Assembly (NCBI GenBank): GCA_964011275.1
Contig: CAXGOB010000014.1
Span: 1 to 64,000 of the forward strand
Direction of reading: 5' to 3'
Length of the DNA: 64,000 nucleotides
Source: UBA7328 sp002471345
GTDB taxonomy: Bacteria > Bacteroidota > Bacteroidia > Chitinophagales > Saprospiraceae
The position numbers were made by a program, and so were the translations under genes. Within the stretch, counting starts at the first letter, position 1. Each line of letters opens with the position of its first letter. Shown here piece by piece: positions 45,377-54,296 of this stretch. The notes under the pieces are model-generated. The model had not been told where the DNA came from. It ran no database searches and saw only the letters and a list, made by a program, of their open reading frames with translations.

Positions 45377-46135
45377 CTATGCAGTGAGTCCACCATCTAC
45401 TGGCATAGCATGCCCAGTGACATAACTTGCTTTGTCAGAACATAGGTACATCATTGCTCCCACTTGCTCTTCTATTCTACCAAATCGTTTCATTGGGATT
45501 CCTGCTTTTAGTTTTTCAGATATACCTTTTACCATTCCATCTAATGCCTCAGGATCGAACATTGGAGATACTGTGAATACTGGGCAAAGTGCATTAATTC
45601 TGATGTTACTCTTGGCATATTCCATAGCTGCTGTTTTGGTCATTCCTACCACAGCATGCTTACTTGCAGAATATGCTATGCTATTTGGTAATCCACGTAA
45701 GCCAGCTATGGATGCAGTGTTTACAATCACTCCACCACCTTGTTTTAGCATAATAGGAATTTGGCATTTCATACAAAAAAAGACACCAGATGCATTCACG
45801 GCCATTACTTGTTCCCAAGACTCTACAGATGCGTCAACGGTTCTGGCTATTTGCCCCCCAATACCTGCATTGTTTAGAGCAATGTCTAATCTGCCATATG
45901 TTTCTTGAATATTCCTCGTCAGATTTTCAACTTCTTCAAAAACAGCTACATTAGTTTTAATGAAATCGGCATTGCCTCCATTTGATTTTATCATTTCTAC
46001 TGTCTCTTCCCCTCCATTCTCATTGACGTCAGATACGATGATAGTTCCTCCTTCATTAGCAAAAGCCAAAGCAGCAGCTCTACCTATTCCAGAAGAAGCT
46101 CCAGTTATTAGAATTATTTTGTTTTTATGTTCCAT
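45377..46135 (-). CDS. Short-chain dehydrogenase/reductase
   Basis: A 252-aa classical SDR from the ATG at 46135 (46147 also possible). It has TGASSGIGRA for NAD(P), Asp after the second strand (VSDVNENG, suggesting NAD preference), NNAGIGG, Ser in NTASIAG and catalytic YSASK. It oxidises or reduces a hydroxy or keto group; the substrate is unknown. It is first in the minus-strand operon with the APH-like kinase (16 bp apart). Confidence 0.88.
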   Translation of the reverse strand: MEHKNKIILITGASSGIGRAAALAFANEGGTIIVSDVNENGGEETVEMIKSNGGNADFIKTNVAVFEEVENLTRNIQETYGRLDIALNNAGIGGQIARTVDASVESWEQVMAVNASGVFFCMKCQIPIMLKQGGGVIVNTASIAGLRGLPNSIAYSASKHAVVGMTKTAAMEYAKSNIRINALCPVFTVSPMFDPEALDGMVKGISEKLKAGIPMKRFGRIEEQVGAMMYLCSDKASYVTGHAMPVDGGLTA

Positions 46136-46220
46136 TACCCTCTTCAAATTCTAGTGAGGATGCAAATGTAATAGTCAGGATTCATTCTTGTAAGACAAGT
46201 TGATATACCGTGTTTTAGAA

Positions 46221-47246
46221 TTACACCTTTTTGGTAGAAATGAATGGAATTTCTGGTCTTTGAAACCAGCCTAATTTGATGCCTAGTTCTATACCTAGCC
46301 AAATCATAAGATATGTTGCTAATAAGTTTTTAATGAATTGAATAAAAGTGTTATCGACAAGACCAAAAGTAGAAATCAAGAAATTTAGAGAAAATGATAC
46401 TATGGCAAATATTAAAAAACATAATACAGTTCGTAATATTCGATGAATAATGGAGCCATCGTTTAGAGGTAGTCCTTTTTGAGCCAGTATTATAAAGCTA
46501 ATTCCAAAACCCATCAGAAAGGCTACTAAAGAGAATGCTTTTATTGGTAAAAAGAAAAGTAATATTAATGGGGCTATTGTAAGGAATGCAGTTTCAAAAT
46601 TAAGCAGTAAATCATATTTATGTCTTTGAAGGTAGCTGGACATTTTTCTTGATTGTAGCAATTGCCAATAAAAGATGGCTAAAATTGATGCTCCTAGAAC
46701 CAAACCACCAAGTACATCTGCTAAAAAATGAACACCTAGATAAAGCCTTGACATCGGTATTAATATTATAAGTGCCAAACTAAGTCCATAAGCCCACTTT
46801 CTTCTATATATAAGAGCAAATGCACCCCAGAATGCAATAGCAATGCTAGAATGTCCAGATGGGAATCCATATTCTATATGATCTGCCTGTCTAACTCTTT
46901 CCAAGACATCATCTGATAATCTATTCCAAAATCCTGTGGCACCTTTTCGATTGAGATCGAAATTTGCCTCATCAGGTAACTGGCCATCGAGAAGTATTAA
47001 TGAATTATCGACATGGAATGGCCTTGGTAATGAGAAGTAATCTTTTAGAATGTACGTAATACTTCCTGTCCACATCAATATTAAAAAAAGAAGAAATGCT
47101 TTTTTAAAGTGGACTGCAAACAACAAAACACTAATGAAAACAAGAAAAAATAATGGGTACCCCAATGAAGTGATAAACTGCATGAAAATGGTCAGTGTAT
47201 CACTAGCAAAAGACTGAAAGAAATGATTTATTTCTGTTTGAAACAT
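46221..47246 (-). CDS. PAP2-type membrane phosphatase
   Basis: A 341-aa membrane protein with the three phosphatase signatures: KDYFSLPRPF, PSGHSS and SRLYLGVHFLADVLGG. About eight hydrophobic segments are present; the C-terminal 120 residues add extra helices beyond the core domain. It removes phosphate from lipid phosphates such as undecaprenyl pyrophosphate or phosphatidate. Confidence 0.9.
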   Translation of the reverse strand: MFQTEINHFFQSFASDTLTIFMQFITSLGYPLFFLVFISVLLFAVHFKKAFLLFLILMWTGSITYILKDYFSLPRPFHVDNSLILLDGQLPDEANFDLNRKGATGFWNRLSDDVLERVRQADHIEYGFPSGHSSIAIAFWGAFALIYRRKWAYGLSLALIILIPMSRLYLGVHFLADVLGGLVLGASILAIFYWQLLQSRKMSSYLQRHKYDLLLNFETAFLTIAPLILLFFLPIKAFSLVAFLMGFGISFIILAQKGLPLNDGSIIHRILRTVLCFLIFAIVSFSLNFLISTFGLVDNTFIQFIKNLLATYLMIWLGIELGIKLGWFQRPEIPFISTKKV

Positions 47247-47328
47247 GTAGTGAAGATTATATTTTTATCTGAAAATATCATCAGATATGAGCTTTGAATC
47301 GAAAAAGTCATGAGTGATAAGTAATGTA

Positions 47329-47336
47329 TAAATTTG
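47329..47336 (+). promoter_or_regulatory. -7 element of the ruvX-def operon
   Basis: TAAATTTG followed by CG matches the Bacteroidota TAnnTTTG element exactly, 23 bp before the ruvX start. No clear TTTG occurs at the -33 position, so confidence is limited. Confidence 0.35.
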
Positions 47337-47359
47337 CGCCTTCATAAGATTAGAATTTA

Positions 47360-47779
47360 TTGGGTAGAATATTAGCAATAGACTATGGTAAAAAGCGTAC
47401 TGGAATAGCTGTATCTGATCCGCTTCAGATCTCTATTAATCCAATGCCTACAATTCTCACGGATGGTCTTTATGCTTTTATTGAAAATTATCTCCGAGTA
47501 GAAGTAGTAGAGACTTTAGTGATAGGATATCCTACCCACAAAGATGGGACTCCCACTTATCTTGTAAAAGATATCGAAGCGTTTTTATCAAAATTGATAA
47601 AGAAAATTCCTTCTTTAGATATAGTGAGAGAGGACGAGTTCAATACTTCTAGAGATGCACGGAACAATATGATACTTATGGGGGTTAAGAAAAAGAAAAG
47701 ACAACAAAAGGAGGAAGTAGATAAAGGAAGTGCTGTCCTCATTCTAAAGTCTTATTTAAATAGAAAATTTATGTTATGA
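47360..47779 (+). CDS. ruvX: Holliday-junction resolvase-like YqgF/RuvX
   Basis: A 139-aa RNase H-fold protein. The N-terminal ILAIDYGKKRTGIAVSDP carries the catalytic Asp, VIGYPTHKDG holds the second strand, and EDEFNTSRDARN the third acidic site. The start is TTG at 47360, needed to include the first strand; there is no ATG upstream in frame. It acts in 16S/pre-rRNA end processing or junction resolution. The next gene overlaps by 4 bp. Confidence 0.9.
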   Translation: MGRILAIDYGKKRTGIAVSDPLQISINPMPTILTDGLYAFIENYLRVEVVETLVIGYPTHKDGTPTYLVKDIEAFLSKLIKKIPSLDIVREDEFNTSRDARNNMILMGVKKKKRQQKEEVDKGSAVLILKSYLNRKFML

Positions 47780-48330
47780 TTTTGCCAATTGTAGCTTTCG
47801 GCAACAATGTTTTAAAAAAGAGAGCCGAAGATATTTCTGAGGGGTTTGAGGAGTTAAAGGAGCTCATTTCTAATATGTGGGAGACTATGTATGGTGCTCA
47901 AGGTGTAGGCCTTGCTGCTCCACAAATAGGTAGATCAATAAGACTTTTCTTGGTAGATACAGTTCAGACTCAAGAAGAAGGAGAAGAAGGTCAAGGGATA
48001 AAGCAGGTTTTTATTAATCCAATTATTCTGAGTGAGGAGGGTAAGTATTGGTCATATGAAGAGGGGTGTCTGAGTATTCCTCATATCAGAGGTGATGTGG
48101 ATAGACAAGAAATAGTGAGAATAAGATACAAGGATGAAAACTTCAAAATTAAAGAAGAAGAGTACGATGGTATCAATGCAAGGGTAATTCAGCATGAATA
48201 TGATCACTTAGAGGGAATTTTATTCACAGATAAGATGAAACCTCTTAAAAAGAGACTAATCAAAAGAAAACTTGAAAGTATAAAGAGGGGAGCAATAGAA
48301 GTTGACTATAAAATGAAATTCAAGTTTTAA
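47776..48330 (+). CDS. def: Peptide deformylase
   Basis: A 184-aa metalloenzyme that removes the formyl group from nascent proteins. All three motifs are present: GVGLAAPQIG, EEGCLSIP (metal Cys) and QHEYDHLEG (two metal His and catalytic Glu). The start ATG overlaps the ruvX stop. Confidence 0.95.
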   Translation: MILPIVAFGNNVLKKRAEDISEGFEELKELISNMWETMYGAQGVGLAAPQIGRSIRLFLVDTVQTQEEGEEGQGIKQVFINPIILSEEGKYWSYEEGCLSIPHIRGDVDRQEIVRIRYKDENFKIKEEEYDGINARVIQHEYDHLEGILFTDKMKPLKKRLIKRKLESIKRGAIEVDYKMKFKF

Positions 48331-48362
48331 GTATAGAATCTAAAAGTATGAAAAATTAGAAA

Positions 48363-48408
48363 CCCGATAAATTCCACTTTCGCTTTACTTATCGGGCTCT
48401 GTTTTTTT
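48363..48408 (+). terminator. Terminator after def
   Basis: An 8-bp stem CCCGATAA (48363-48370) with TTATCGGG (48389-48396), then a T-run at 48402-48408. Confidence 0.8.
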
Positions 48409-48504
48409 GTATTTCAATATCACCTTAGACATAAGTGGCTTTCTTCGAGGCCTTTTTTAGTTTTAGACGATATCTCAATACCCTAATAGTCGCCGTAAAC
48501 ATAA

Positions 48505-48528
48505 AATATTTTATATATATAAAATATT
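48505..48528. promoter_or_regulatory. 24-bp perfect AT-only palindrome upstream of purS
   Basis: AATATTTTATAT joined to ATATAAAATATT (48505-48528) lies 24 bp before the purS start. It overlaps the place where the promoter should be and could be an operator or a cruciform-prone promoter element. Confidence 0.35.
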
Positions 48529-48552
48529 ATTTTCATCCAATATTTTCATGAT

Positions 48553-48804
48553 ATGACATACAAAGCAACAATCGATATTTTACCCAGAGAGGAACTTCTT
48601 GATCCACAAGGAAAAACCGTAGGAAATAACCTTAAAAACATCGACATCTTAGGTGTATCCGATGTAAGAATAGGTAAGCACGTCATTATGACTCTCGATG
48701 CCGCATCTGCTGATGAGGCAGAACAAAAAGTAGAAAAAGCTTGCAAAGACCTACTTGCAAATGTGATCATGGAGACTTACAAATATAGTATAGCCGTAAT
48801 CTAA
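48553..48804 (+). CDS. purS: Phosphoribosylformylglycinamidine synthase subunit PurS
   Basis: An 83-aa small subunit that links PurL and PurQ in the ammonia-channelling FGAM synthase. The sequence (KATIDILPREELLDPQGKTV, then VSDVRIGKHV) is typical PurS. Its presence implies separate purL and purQ genes elsewhere. Its stop and the next start share one base (TAATG). Confidence 0.92.
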   Translation: MTYKATIDILPREELLDPQGKTVGNNLKNIDILGVSDVRIGKHVIMTLDAASADEAEQKVEKACKDLLANVIMETYKYSIAVI

Positions 48805-49466
48805 TGTTGTATCTCGTACCTACTCCAATAGGTAATCTTAAAGATATGACACTCCGCTCATTAGAGGTATTAGGTGAGGTAGATCTCATTCTTGCTGAAG
48901 ATACTCGTCTAAGTGGAAAACTCCTCAAACACTATGACATCTCTACTCCTATGAGATCTTTTCATGCGCATAATGAACATGGAATAACAGAGCAAATAGT
49001 CACTCAACTTTCTGGAGGCATCAAAATGGCTCTTATCACAGATGCAGGGACACCTAGTATTTCTGATCCCGGATTTTTATTAGTCAGAGCTTGTAGAGCA
49101 CAAGATATAAATGTAATCTGTCTACCTGGTGCTACTGCATTTGTTCCTGTATTAGCAGCATCAGGCTTGCCTTGTGATAAGTTTTATTTTGAGGGCTTTT
49201 TACCCAATAAAAAAGGAAGAAAGACCAGATGGGAATATCTCGCAACCCTTGATACCACAATAGTATTCTATGAATCTCCTTATCGAGTTCTCAAAGCTTT
49301 AGAAGAGATTCAAGTTCATTTTGGTCCAGAAAGAATGGTGAGTATTGGACGAGAAATTTCTAAAATCTATGAAGAGATAAAGACTGCAAGTGTTGCTGAT
49401 CTTTTAGAGGATTTCAAATCTAGAAAGAGTATAAAAGGAGAATTTGTTATAGTGGTCAGTAAATAA
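48804..49466 (+). CDS. rsmI: 16S rRNA 2'-O-ribose C1402 methyltransferase
   Basis: A 220-aa tetrapyrrole-methylase-fold enzyme. LYLVPTPIGNLKDMTLRSL, AEDTRLSGKLL, FHAHNE and LITDAGTPSISDPG are the RsmI signatures. It methylates cytidine 1402 in the ribosomal decoding site using SAM. Complete; lacks the optional C-terminal extension. Joined to purS by a one-base overlap. Confidence 0.93.
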   Translation: MLYLVPTPIGNLKDMTLRSLEVLGEVDLILAEDTRLSGKLLKHYDISTPMRSFHAHNEHGITEQIVTQLSGGIKMALITDAGTPSISDPGFLLVRACRAQDINVICLPGATAFVPVLAASGLPCDKFYFEGFLPNKKGRKTRWEYLATLDTTIVFYESPYRVLKALEEIQVHFGPERMVSIGREISKIYEEIKTASVADLLEDFKSRKSIKGEFVIVVSK

Positions 49467-49601
49467 ATATCACTTCTGCCTTCTTGATCAATCCTACTGG
49501 AATTATCAAATTCCATAATCTCTTTTTTCATTTCCATTTTCAAGTCTTGCAACTATTGAAAAATTCGTAAGTTTTCTCTTTCATATACGCAAAACGAAGA
49601 A

Positions 49602-50156
49602 TTGGAAAAACAGTCGGACAACCAGTTGATGGCCTTAGTACAAGGTGGTGATCTAAGCAAAGCAGGTACTCTGTATGAGCGGCATAAAGAGGGACTTTTT
49701 AGCTACTTCTATCGCTGTACGAGTGATAGAATGAAGAGTGAAGATTTGGTTCAAAATGTCTTTATAAGAGTAATTAATTATCGAAATCAATTTAAAGGAA
49801 AAGGAGAGTTTTCGTACTGGCTGTATTTCCTGGCGAGGAATACTTGGATAGATGATTATCGAAAAAAAGATGCATTAAAACATTCGGCAGAGATAGAAAA
49901 TGTAGGACTAGACCAGATGAGTAATGAAGATGTAGAAAGTGGAGACAGGATGAAAGAATACAAAACACAAATGAAAGCAGCATTACAATTAATTTCTCCC
50001 GAAAAAAGGGATGCAATAATACTGAGTAGATATAATGGCTTGACTTATAAAACTATAGCCGAAATGTCAGACTGCTCAGAGAATACAATAAAAGCAAGAG
50101 TGATGAGAGGGATAAAAGAAATCCAATTAGAAATTGTAAAAATGAATGGAGTATGA
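49602..50156 (+). CDS. ECF-type RNA polymerase sigma factor
   Basis: A 184-aa sigma-70 family protein. Region 2 is FSYFYRCTSDRMKSEDLVQNVFIRVI and FSYWLYFLARNTWIDDYRKK; region 4 is LSRYNGLTYKTIAEMSDCSENTIKARVMRGIKE with its helix-turn-helix. The start is TTG (49602), as no ATG precedes region 2. It overlaps the next gene by 4 bp, the usual layout for a sigma factor and its membrane partner. Confidence 0.88.
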   Translation: MEKQSDNQLMALVQGGDLSKAGTLYERHKEGLFSYFYRCTSDRMKSEDLVQNVFIRVINYRNQFKGKGEFSYWLYFLARNTWIDDYRKKDALKHSAEIENVGLDQMSNEDVESGDRMKEYKTQMKAALQLISPEKRDAIILSRYNGLTYKTIAEMSDCSENTIKARVMRGIKEIQLEIVKMNGV

Positions 50157-50965
50157 ATGAAAACATTTACAATAATAAACTTGAAGTAGTTCTCGATCGG
50201 CTTCTCTCTATTATAGAAAGTAAAGGGGTGAATAGTGAGGAGGTGAGAGAGTTTTCTACGCAGAATCCTGATTTCAAAAGTGATATAGAGGACTATTGTA
50301 CGATATGGTCAGAATTGGAAAATGTTCCATCTGCATCTCCAAGTGCTGGAATGGATGCTGCCTTCTACCGAATGCTAAGTGAGCAGACATCTCTTCTTAA
50401 TGTGGAAAAATCGAACTTGTCAATTATAGAAAAGTTGACTACTTGGATAAGCTCTGCTGTAAAAGATGTACGCACTTGGGTATTACTAGGAGCCTTGGTG
50501 ACTGCATTTTCAATCGGGTGGTATAGCCGACCTGTTCAATTGAACTCGGAAGTAGAAAGAATTCCATCATCCGAAAGTGAAAGCACGATGCAGTTTGCCA
50601 GTTTGGAAGGAGCTTCAGCATTTGAAAAGATGGAACAAATTCAGAAAACAAAAGAGGTTACCGATCCTAATGATGTGGTTCTGGATATGCTTAGAAGAAG
50701 ATTGATTTTTGATGAGAGTGTGAGTGTAAGATTAAGTGCTCTTGAAGTGTTGATGAAGTTTGCTAATCAGCCCAAAGTTAGAGGCTATCTCATAGAGTCT
50801 ATTCCACATCAAACAGAGCCAATAGTGATCGTGGAACTGGCAGAGCTAATGAATCAGTTAGACGAAAAAGATTCAGCACAAGAATGGAAACAATTACTAG
50901 AATCTGATTGGATGGAGACTGATGTCCGTCTTCAGATAGAAGATAAACTAGCTACAATTTTATAA
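50153..50965 (+). CDS. Probable membrane anti-sigma factor with HEAT-like C-terminus
   Basis: A 270-aa protein coupled to the sigma-factor gene. The cytoplasmic N-terminus (about 1-100) has no zinc motif. A membrane segment lies near 105-122 (VLLGALVTAFSIGWYS). The outer part ends in helical repeats (LDMLRRRLIFDESVSVRLSALEVLMKFA), like a HEAT_2 domain. Position and topology suggest it restrains the sigma factor; this is inference. It is followed by the HHG-repeat proteins. Confidence 0.65.
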   Translation: MNENIYNNKLEVVLDRLLSIIESKGVNSEEVREFSTQNPDFKSDIEDYCTIWSELENVPSASPSAGMDAAFYRMLSEQTSLLNVEKSNLSIIEKLTTWISSAVKDVRTWVLLGALVTAFSIGWYSRPVQLNSEVERIPSSESESTMQFASLEGASAFEKMEQIQKTKEVTDPNDVVLDMLRRRLIFDESVSVRLSALEVLMKFANQPKVRGYLIESIPHQTEPIVIVELAELMNQLDEKDSAQEWKQLLESDWMETDVRLQIEDKLATIL

Positions 50966-51027
50966 TACTGGTACCAATAATAAGAGATCTCTAAACAGAT
51001 TTTTTCAATTTTTTAAAAACGATAAAC

Positions 51028-51897
51028 ATGAAATATTTATTAATGATCACGCTGTCTTTAATGATGTTGAACATATCAGGTCAATCATCTGAAGACACTC
51101 AGGAATGGGATGTGGACGTAAGCGACATGAAGCAAGTCTTACTATTCAACAAAGAAGGTAATGTCAAAATAACAGGTACTTCTGGTGATAGAGTAAAGAT
51201 AAAAGTGAAGCGAAAACTAAAAGCCAAGACTAAGGCAAAACTGACTAAAGCTAAGCAGGAGATCTATCTAGATACAATGATGATTGAAGGTAATCTTTAC
51301 TTTTTTGTGCAAAACCCGTATACCATTTTAGAAATGGACAAAATAGGAGGAAATGCTTGGTATAACTCCAGAGACCCAGGTAAATGGAGATGGAATAGTC
51401 ATGGTGATAGAGATGTGCATTGGGAAATGACAATAGAAATGCAAGTGCCTCGGAATATGCCTCTCAGAGCATATACTCATAAAAAGGACTTACATATATC
51501 TGGAGTGACAGGTATGTTAAATGCAGGAGTTCATCATGGAAGTTTGAATCTGAAGGACGTGAAGAATATAGAATCCGCCTCAGGGCATCATGGCGACATA
51601 GCCGTGTCATTTTCCGATCAGCCTGACGTGGACGGCAAGTTTGATACACATCATGGTGATATTAAGTTAGAGTTTCCAAGTGCCCCTTCTGCTAAAGTGA
51701 GTATGGACAGTCATCATGGATCCTTTTATACGGATTTTGATTGGTCACCAATGGCTTTAAAAACAACTAAATCAAAATCAAAAAAAGGAACAACGTATCG
51801 AGTAGGAGATGGTACATCTGTTCAGTTTGGAGGTGGAGCTCATGATATAAAAATGCACTCTCATCATGGTGACATGTATATCCTGAGACGATCATAA
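51028..51897 (+). CDS. Exported beta-repeat protein with five HHG motifs (DUF4097-like)
   Basis: A 289-aa protein with a signal peptide (about 1-18). The C-terminal part is a series of short beta strands of the DUF4097 / adhesin-like type. His-His-Gly turns occur at residues 169, 187, 208, 229 and 279, i.e. spaced 18, 21, 21 and 50. In a beta-solenoid such turns would stack and could line up histidines for metal or surface binding (inference). It is the third gene of the sigma/anti-sigma operon. Confidence 0.75.
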   Translation: MKYLLMITLSLMMLNISGQSSEDTQEWDVDVSDMKQVLLFNKEGNVKITGTSGDRVKIKVKRKLKAKTKAKLTKAKQEIYLDTMMIEGNLYFFVQNPYTILEMDKIGGNAWYNSRDPGKWRWNSHGDRDVHWEMTIEMQVPRNMPLRAYTHKKDLHISGVTGMLNAGVHHGSLNLKDVKNIESASGHHGDIAVSFSDQPDVDGKFDTHHGDIKLEFPSAPSAKVSMDSHHGSFYTDFDWSPMALKTTKSKSKKGTTYRVGDGTSVQFGGGAHDIKMHSHHGDMYILRRS

Positions 51898-51928
51898 AAA
51901 CAATTTTTAAAAAGAAAATCATATAATA

Positions 51929-52735
51929 ATGAATATTAAAAAGTACTTAATCACAGCGATGATAATAGGCCTATTACCTCTGTTATCTCTTGCTCAAGGG
52001 AATCATGAAAAAGTAACGATCCCATTATCTAAACCGAATAGTGCAGGAATTTTACACGTATCCACTCATAATGGTACGGTCACAGTAGAAGGATATAGCG
52101 GCACTCAAGTAGAAGTGTCAATGACAGCAAAGGAGGACGATCACAATAGTGGTAAATATGCTAAACAAGGGCTCAAAAAAATTGCCAATAACTCCATGGA
52201 TATAACCATAAGAGAAGAGGACAATGAAGTGAATGTAAAAGCAGGTCACAATAAGAATGTAGATCTTGTAATAAAGGTACCAACAAACTTTTCATTGGAT
52301 ATAAATACTCACCATAATGGAGCTATTAGCGTATCTAATGTTAAGGGCGAGATCACCACAAATGCACATCATGGAGGTATTACAATTCATAATGTGACTG
52401 GATCTGTGATAGCTGACACTCATCATGGAGAGATAGAGGTGACTTTTGATGGAGTGACATCTGGTAAGACCATGGCCTTTTCTACTTACCATGGCGATGT
52501 GGATGTTACATTTCCTTCCAGCATTGTTGGAGATGTAAAAATCAAATCAAGTAAAGGTGAAATTTTTACCGATTTTGATATTGCTTTAAAGAAACCAGAA
52601 ATGGAAAAGAAAACAGGCAATAACGGAGCTAAAGAAATTAAACTCAGCGGATGGACTAGAGGTTCCATTGGCAGTGGTGGTCCAGAATTAATGTTTACAA
52701 CATATCATGGTGATGTGGTTATAAGAAAGAAGTAA
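51929..52735 (+). CDS. Exported beta-repeat protein, paralog with HHG/YHG motifs (DUF4097-like)
   Basis: A 268-aa protein with a signal peptide (about 1-22, ending SLAQGN). Repeated turns occur at 128 (HHN), 147 (HHG), 165 (HHG), 187 (YHG) and 259 (YHG), in the same kind of beta-repeat fold as the upstream gene 31 bp away. Phrases such as ILHVSTHNGTVTVEGYSG are typical of DUF4097. Likely exported to the periplasm or surface; no enzyme motif. Confidence 0.75.
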   Translation: MNIKKYLITAMIIGLLPLLSLAQGNHEKVTIPLSKPNSAGILHVSTHNGTVTVEGYSGTQVEVSMTAKEDDHNSGKYAKQGLKKIANNSMDITIREEDNEVNVKAGHNKNVDLVIKVPTNFSLDINTHHNGAISVSNVKGEITTNAHHGGITIHNVTGSVIADTHHGEIEVTFDGVTSGKTMAFSTYHGDVDVTFPSSIVGDVKIKSSKGEIFTDFDIALKKPEMEKKTGNNGAKEIKLSGWTRGSIGSGGPELMFTTYHGDVVIRKK

Positions 52736-52752
52736 AAAAGTTTTCTTTGCTA

Positions 52753-52792
52753 TAAAAGTGCTAAGCGACTGATGTTGTTTAGCACTTTTTTA
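52753..52792. terminator. Terminator of the sigma/HHG operon
   Basis: An 11-bp stem AAAAGTGCTAA (52754-52764) with TTAGCACTTTTT (52779-52790) and T-rich end, between convergent genes. Confidence 0.85.
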
Positions 52793-52852
52793 TTTATAAA
52801 ATACAAGGATAAAAAAACTCCATGTCTTTCATGTGATTAGAAATTTGATCTG

Positions 52853-53488
52853 TTATTTTCTCCCAAAATCAGCTGGTATTTCTCCCCACTTCTTTGTTTC
52901 CCATTTGATTATAGGATTCTTATAAGTATTATCCTTAAGCCATTTTAATCCTCTATCTACAAGTGCAAAAGAATCTTGATTATTCTTTACTCTAGGTAAG
53001 ATTGTTTTGACTTTTCTATTTCGAACCCAACTCATGGCTGTTCTAGAATCAGAATATACTGGAAGATTGTCTTTACCTATTTTTTTGAGGTAAGCCAATC
53101 CATGTATAAGAGCTAAAAATTCACCGATATTATTGGTACTATTAGTGAATGGACCTATTCTAAAAATCTCCACTGCATCACCAGTCCACACACCTCTATA
53201 CTCCATAATGCCTGGATTGCCACTACAAGCAGCATCAACACTCATGCTATCTTGTATGATTTCATGAGCGAAAAGAGCAGGGTCTATTCTAGATTTTGGG
53301 CTTTTTTTCGAGATGTTATCTTCATAATTACTTTCATGAAAAGCCGATTCAGCTAGATCTTTTGAAGCAAATGATTTATACTTGGCATTTGGGTACCCTT
53401 TTATCTGTTGTTGGCAATCTGCCCATGATTTATAGATACCTGGATTAACCCCATCCCAAACCACATAATATTTTCGTTTCTTCGCCAT
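52853..53488 (-). CDS. rnhA: Ribonuclease H1 with N-terminal viroplasmin/HBD domain
   Basis: A 211-aa enzyme cutting RNA in RNA-DNA hybrids. Residues 7-50 are the hybrid-binding viroplasmin domain (YYVVWDGVNPGIYKSWADC). The catalytic domain has Asp in SVDAACSGNPG, Glu in NNIGEFLAL and Asp in YSDSRTAMSW, and ends with the typical GEIPADFGRK. Its start codon is only 20 bp from the divergent TatD start. Confidence 0.92.
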   Translation of the reverse strand: MAKKRKYYVVWDGVNPGIYKSWADCQQQIKGYPNAKYKSFASKDLAESAFHESNYEDNISKKSPKSRIDPALFAHEIIQDSMSVDAACSGNPGIMEYRGVWTGDAVEIFRIGPFTNSTNNIGEFLALIHGLAYLKKIGKDNLPVYSDSRTAMSWVRNRKVKTILPRVKNNQDSFALVDRGLKWLKDNTYKNPIIKWETKKWGEIPADFGRK

Positions 53489-53508
53489 TCTGATTGCAAT
53501 TTACCAAT

Positions 53509-54270
53509 ATGCTAATTGATACACATACACATTTATACTTAGAAAAGTTTCATGATGACATTGATGATGTCATGCAAAGAGCTAAAGATTCTGATGTAGG
53601 ATTGATGTTGTTACCTAATATTGATTCTGAAACAATGGATAGCGTATTTGAATTAGCAAATGCATATGAGAGTTGCCTTCCAATGGTAGGTCTGCATCCA
53701 TGTAGCGTAAAAGCTGATTATAAGACTGAATTGGAAAAACTATATGCGTATATCGATAGAGAGAATGTAATTGCTGTGGGTGAAATAGGTATGGACCTCT
53801 ATTGGGACAAGTCTTTTAAATCAGAACAAGTTCGGGCTTTTCATGATCAGATTGATTGGGCTTTAGACAAAGATTTACCTATAGTCATTCATTCAAGGAA
53901 TGCCATGCAAGAGTGTATAGAAATTGTAAAAGATCGCCAAGATGGTAATCTGAGAGGTGTTTTTCATTGTTTTGATCAAGACGAAACATCTGCCTTGGCT
54001 ATTTTGGATTTGGGATTCTATATTGGAATTGGAGGAGTACTAACATTCAAAAAAAGTAAACTTCCAGAGGCAATTCGTGATTTACCATTAGATCGAATAA
54101 TATTAGAAACGGATAGCCCATTTCTAACGCCAAGTCCTCATAGAGGCAAACGAAATGAGAGCTCTTATGTGCAGTTTGTAGCTGAAAAAGCAGCTCAAAT
54201 ATTTGAAAAAGAAATAAAAGAAATAGCAGAAATTACGACCACAAATACAAAAGCGCTCTTTAGACTCTAA
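53509..54270 (+). CDS. tatD: TatD-family metal-dependent DNase/hydrolase
   Basis: A 253-aa TIM-barrel hydrolase starting at the ATG of MLIDTHTHLYLEKF (53509). The metal ligands are visible: HTH at the start, GEIGMDLYWD (Glu), IHSRNA (His), FHCFDQD (His) and ETDSPFLTP (Asp). It acts as a 3'-5' DNase or deacylase. Length typical. Confidence 0.92.
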   Translation: MLIDTHTHLYLEKFHDDIDDVMQRAKDSDVGLMLLPNIDSETMDSVFELANAYESCLPMVGLHPCSVKADYKTELEKLYAYIDRENVIAVGEIGMDLYWDKSFKSEQVRAFHDQIDWALDKDLPIVIHSRNAMQECIEIVKDRQDGNLRGVFHCFDQDETSALAILDLGFYIGIGGVLTFKKSKLPEAIRDLPLDRIILETDSPFLTPSPHRGKRNESSYVQFVAEKAAQIFEKEIKEIAEITTTNTKALFRL

Positions 54271-54296
54271 AAGTTGAAATCTTTAAATAAAGAATT

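Noticed and set aside
45432..45908. 158-codon plus-strand ORF opposite the SDR gene
   Set aside because: Antisense to a clear short-chain dehydrogenase; the composition reflects the opposite strand.
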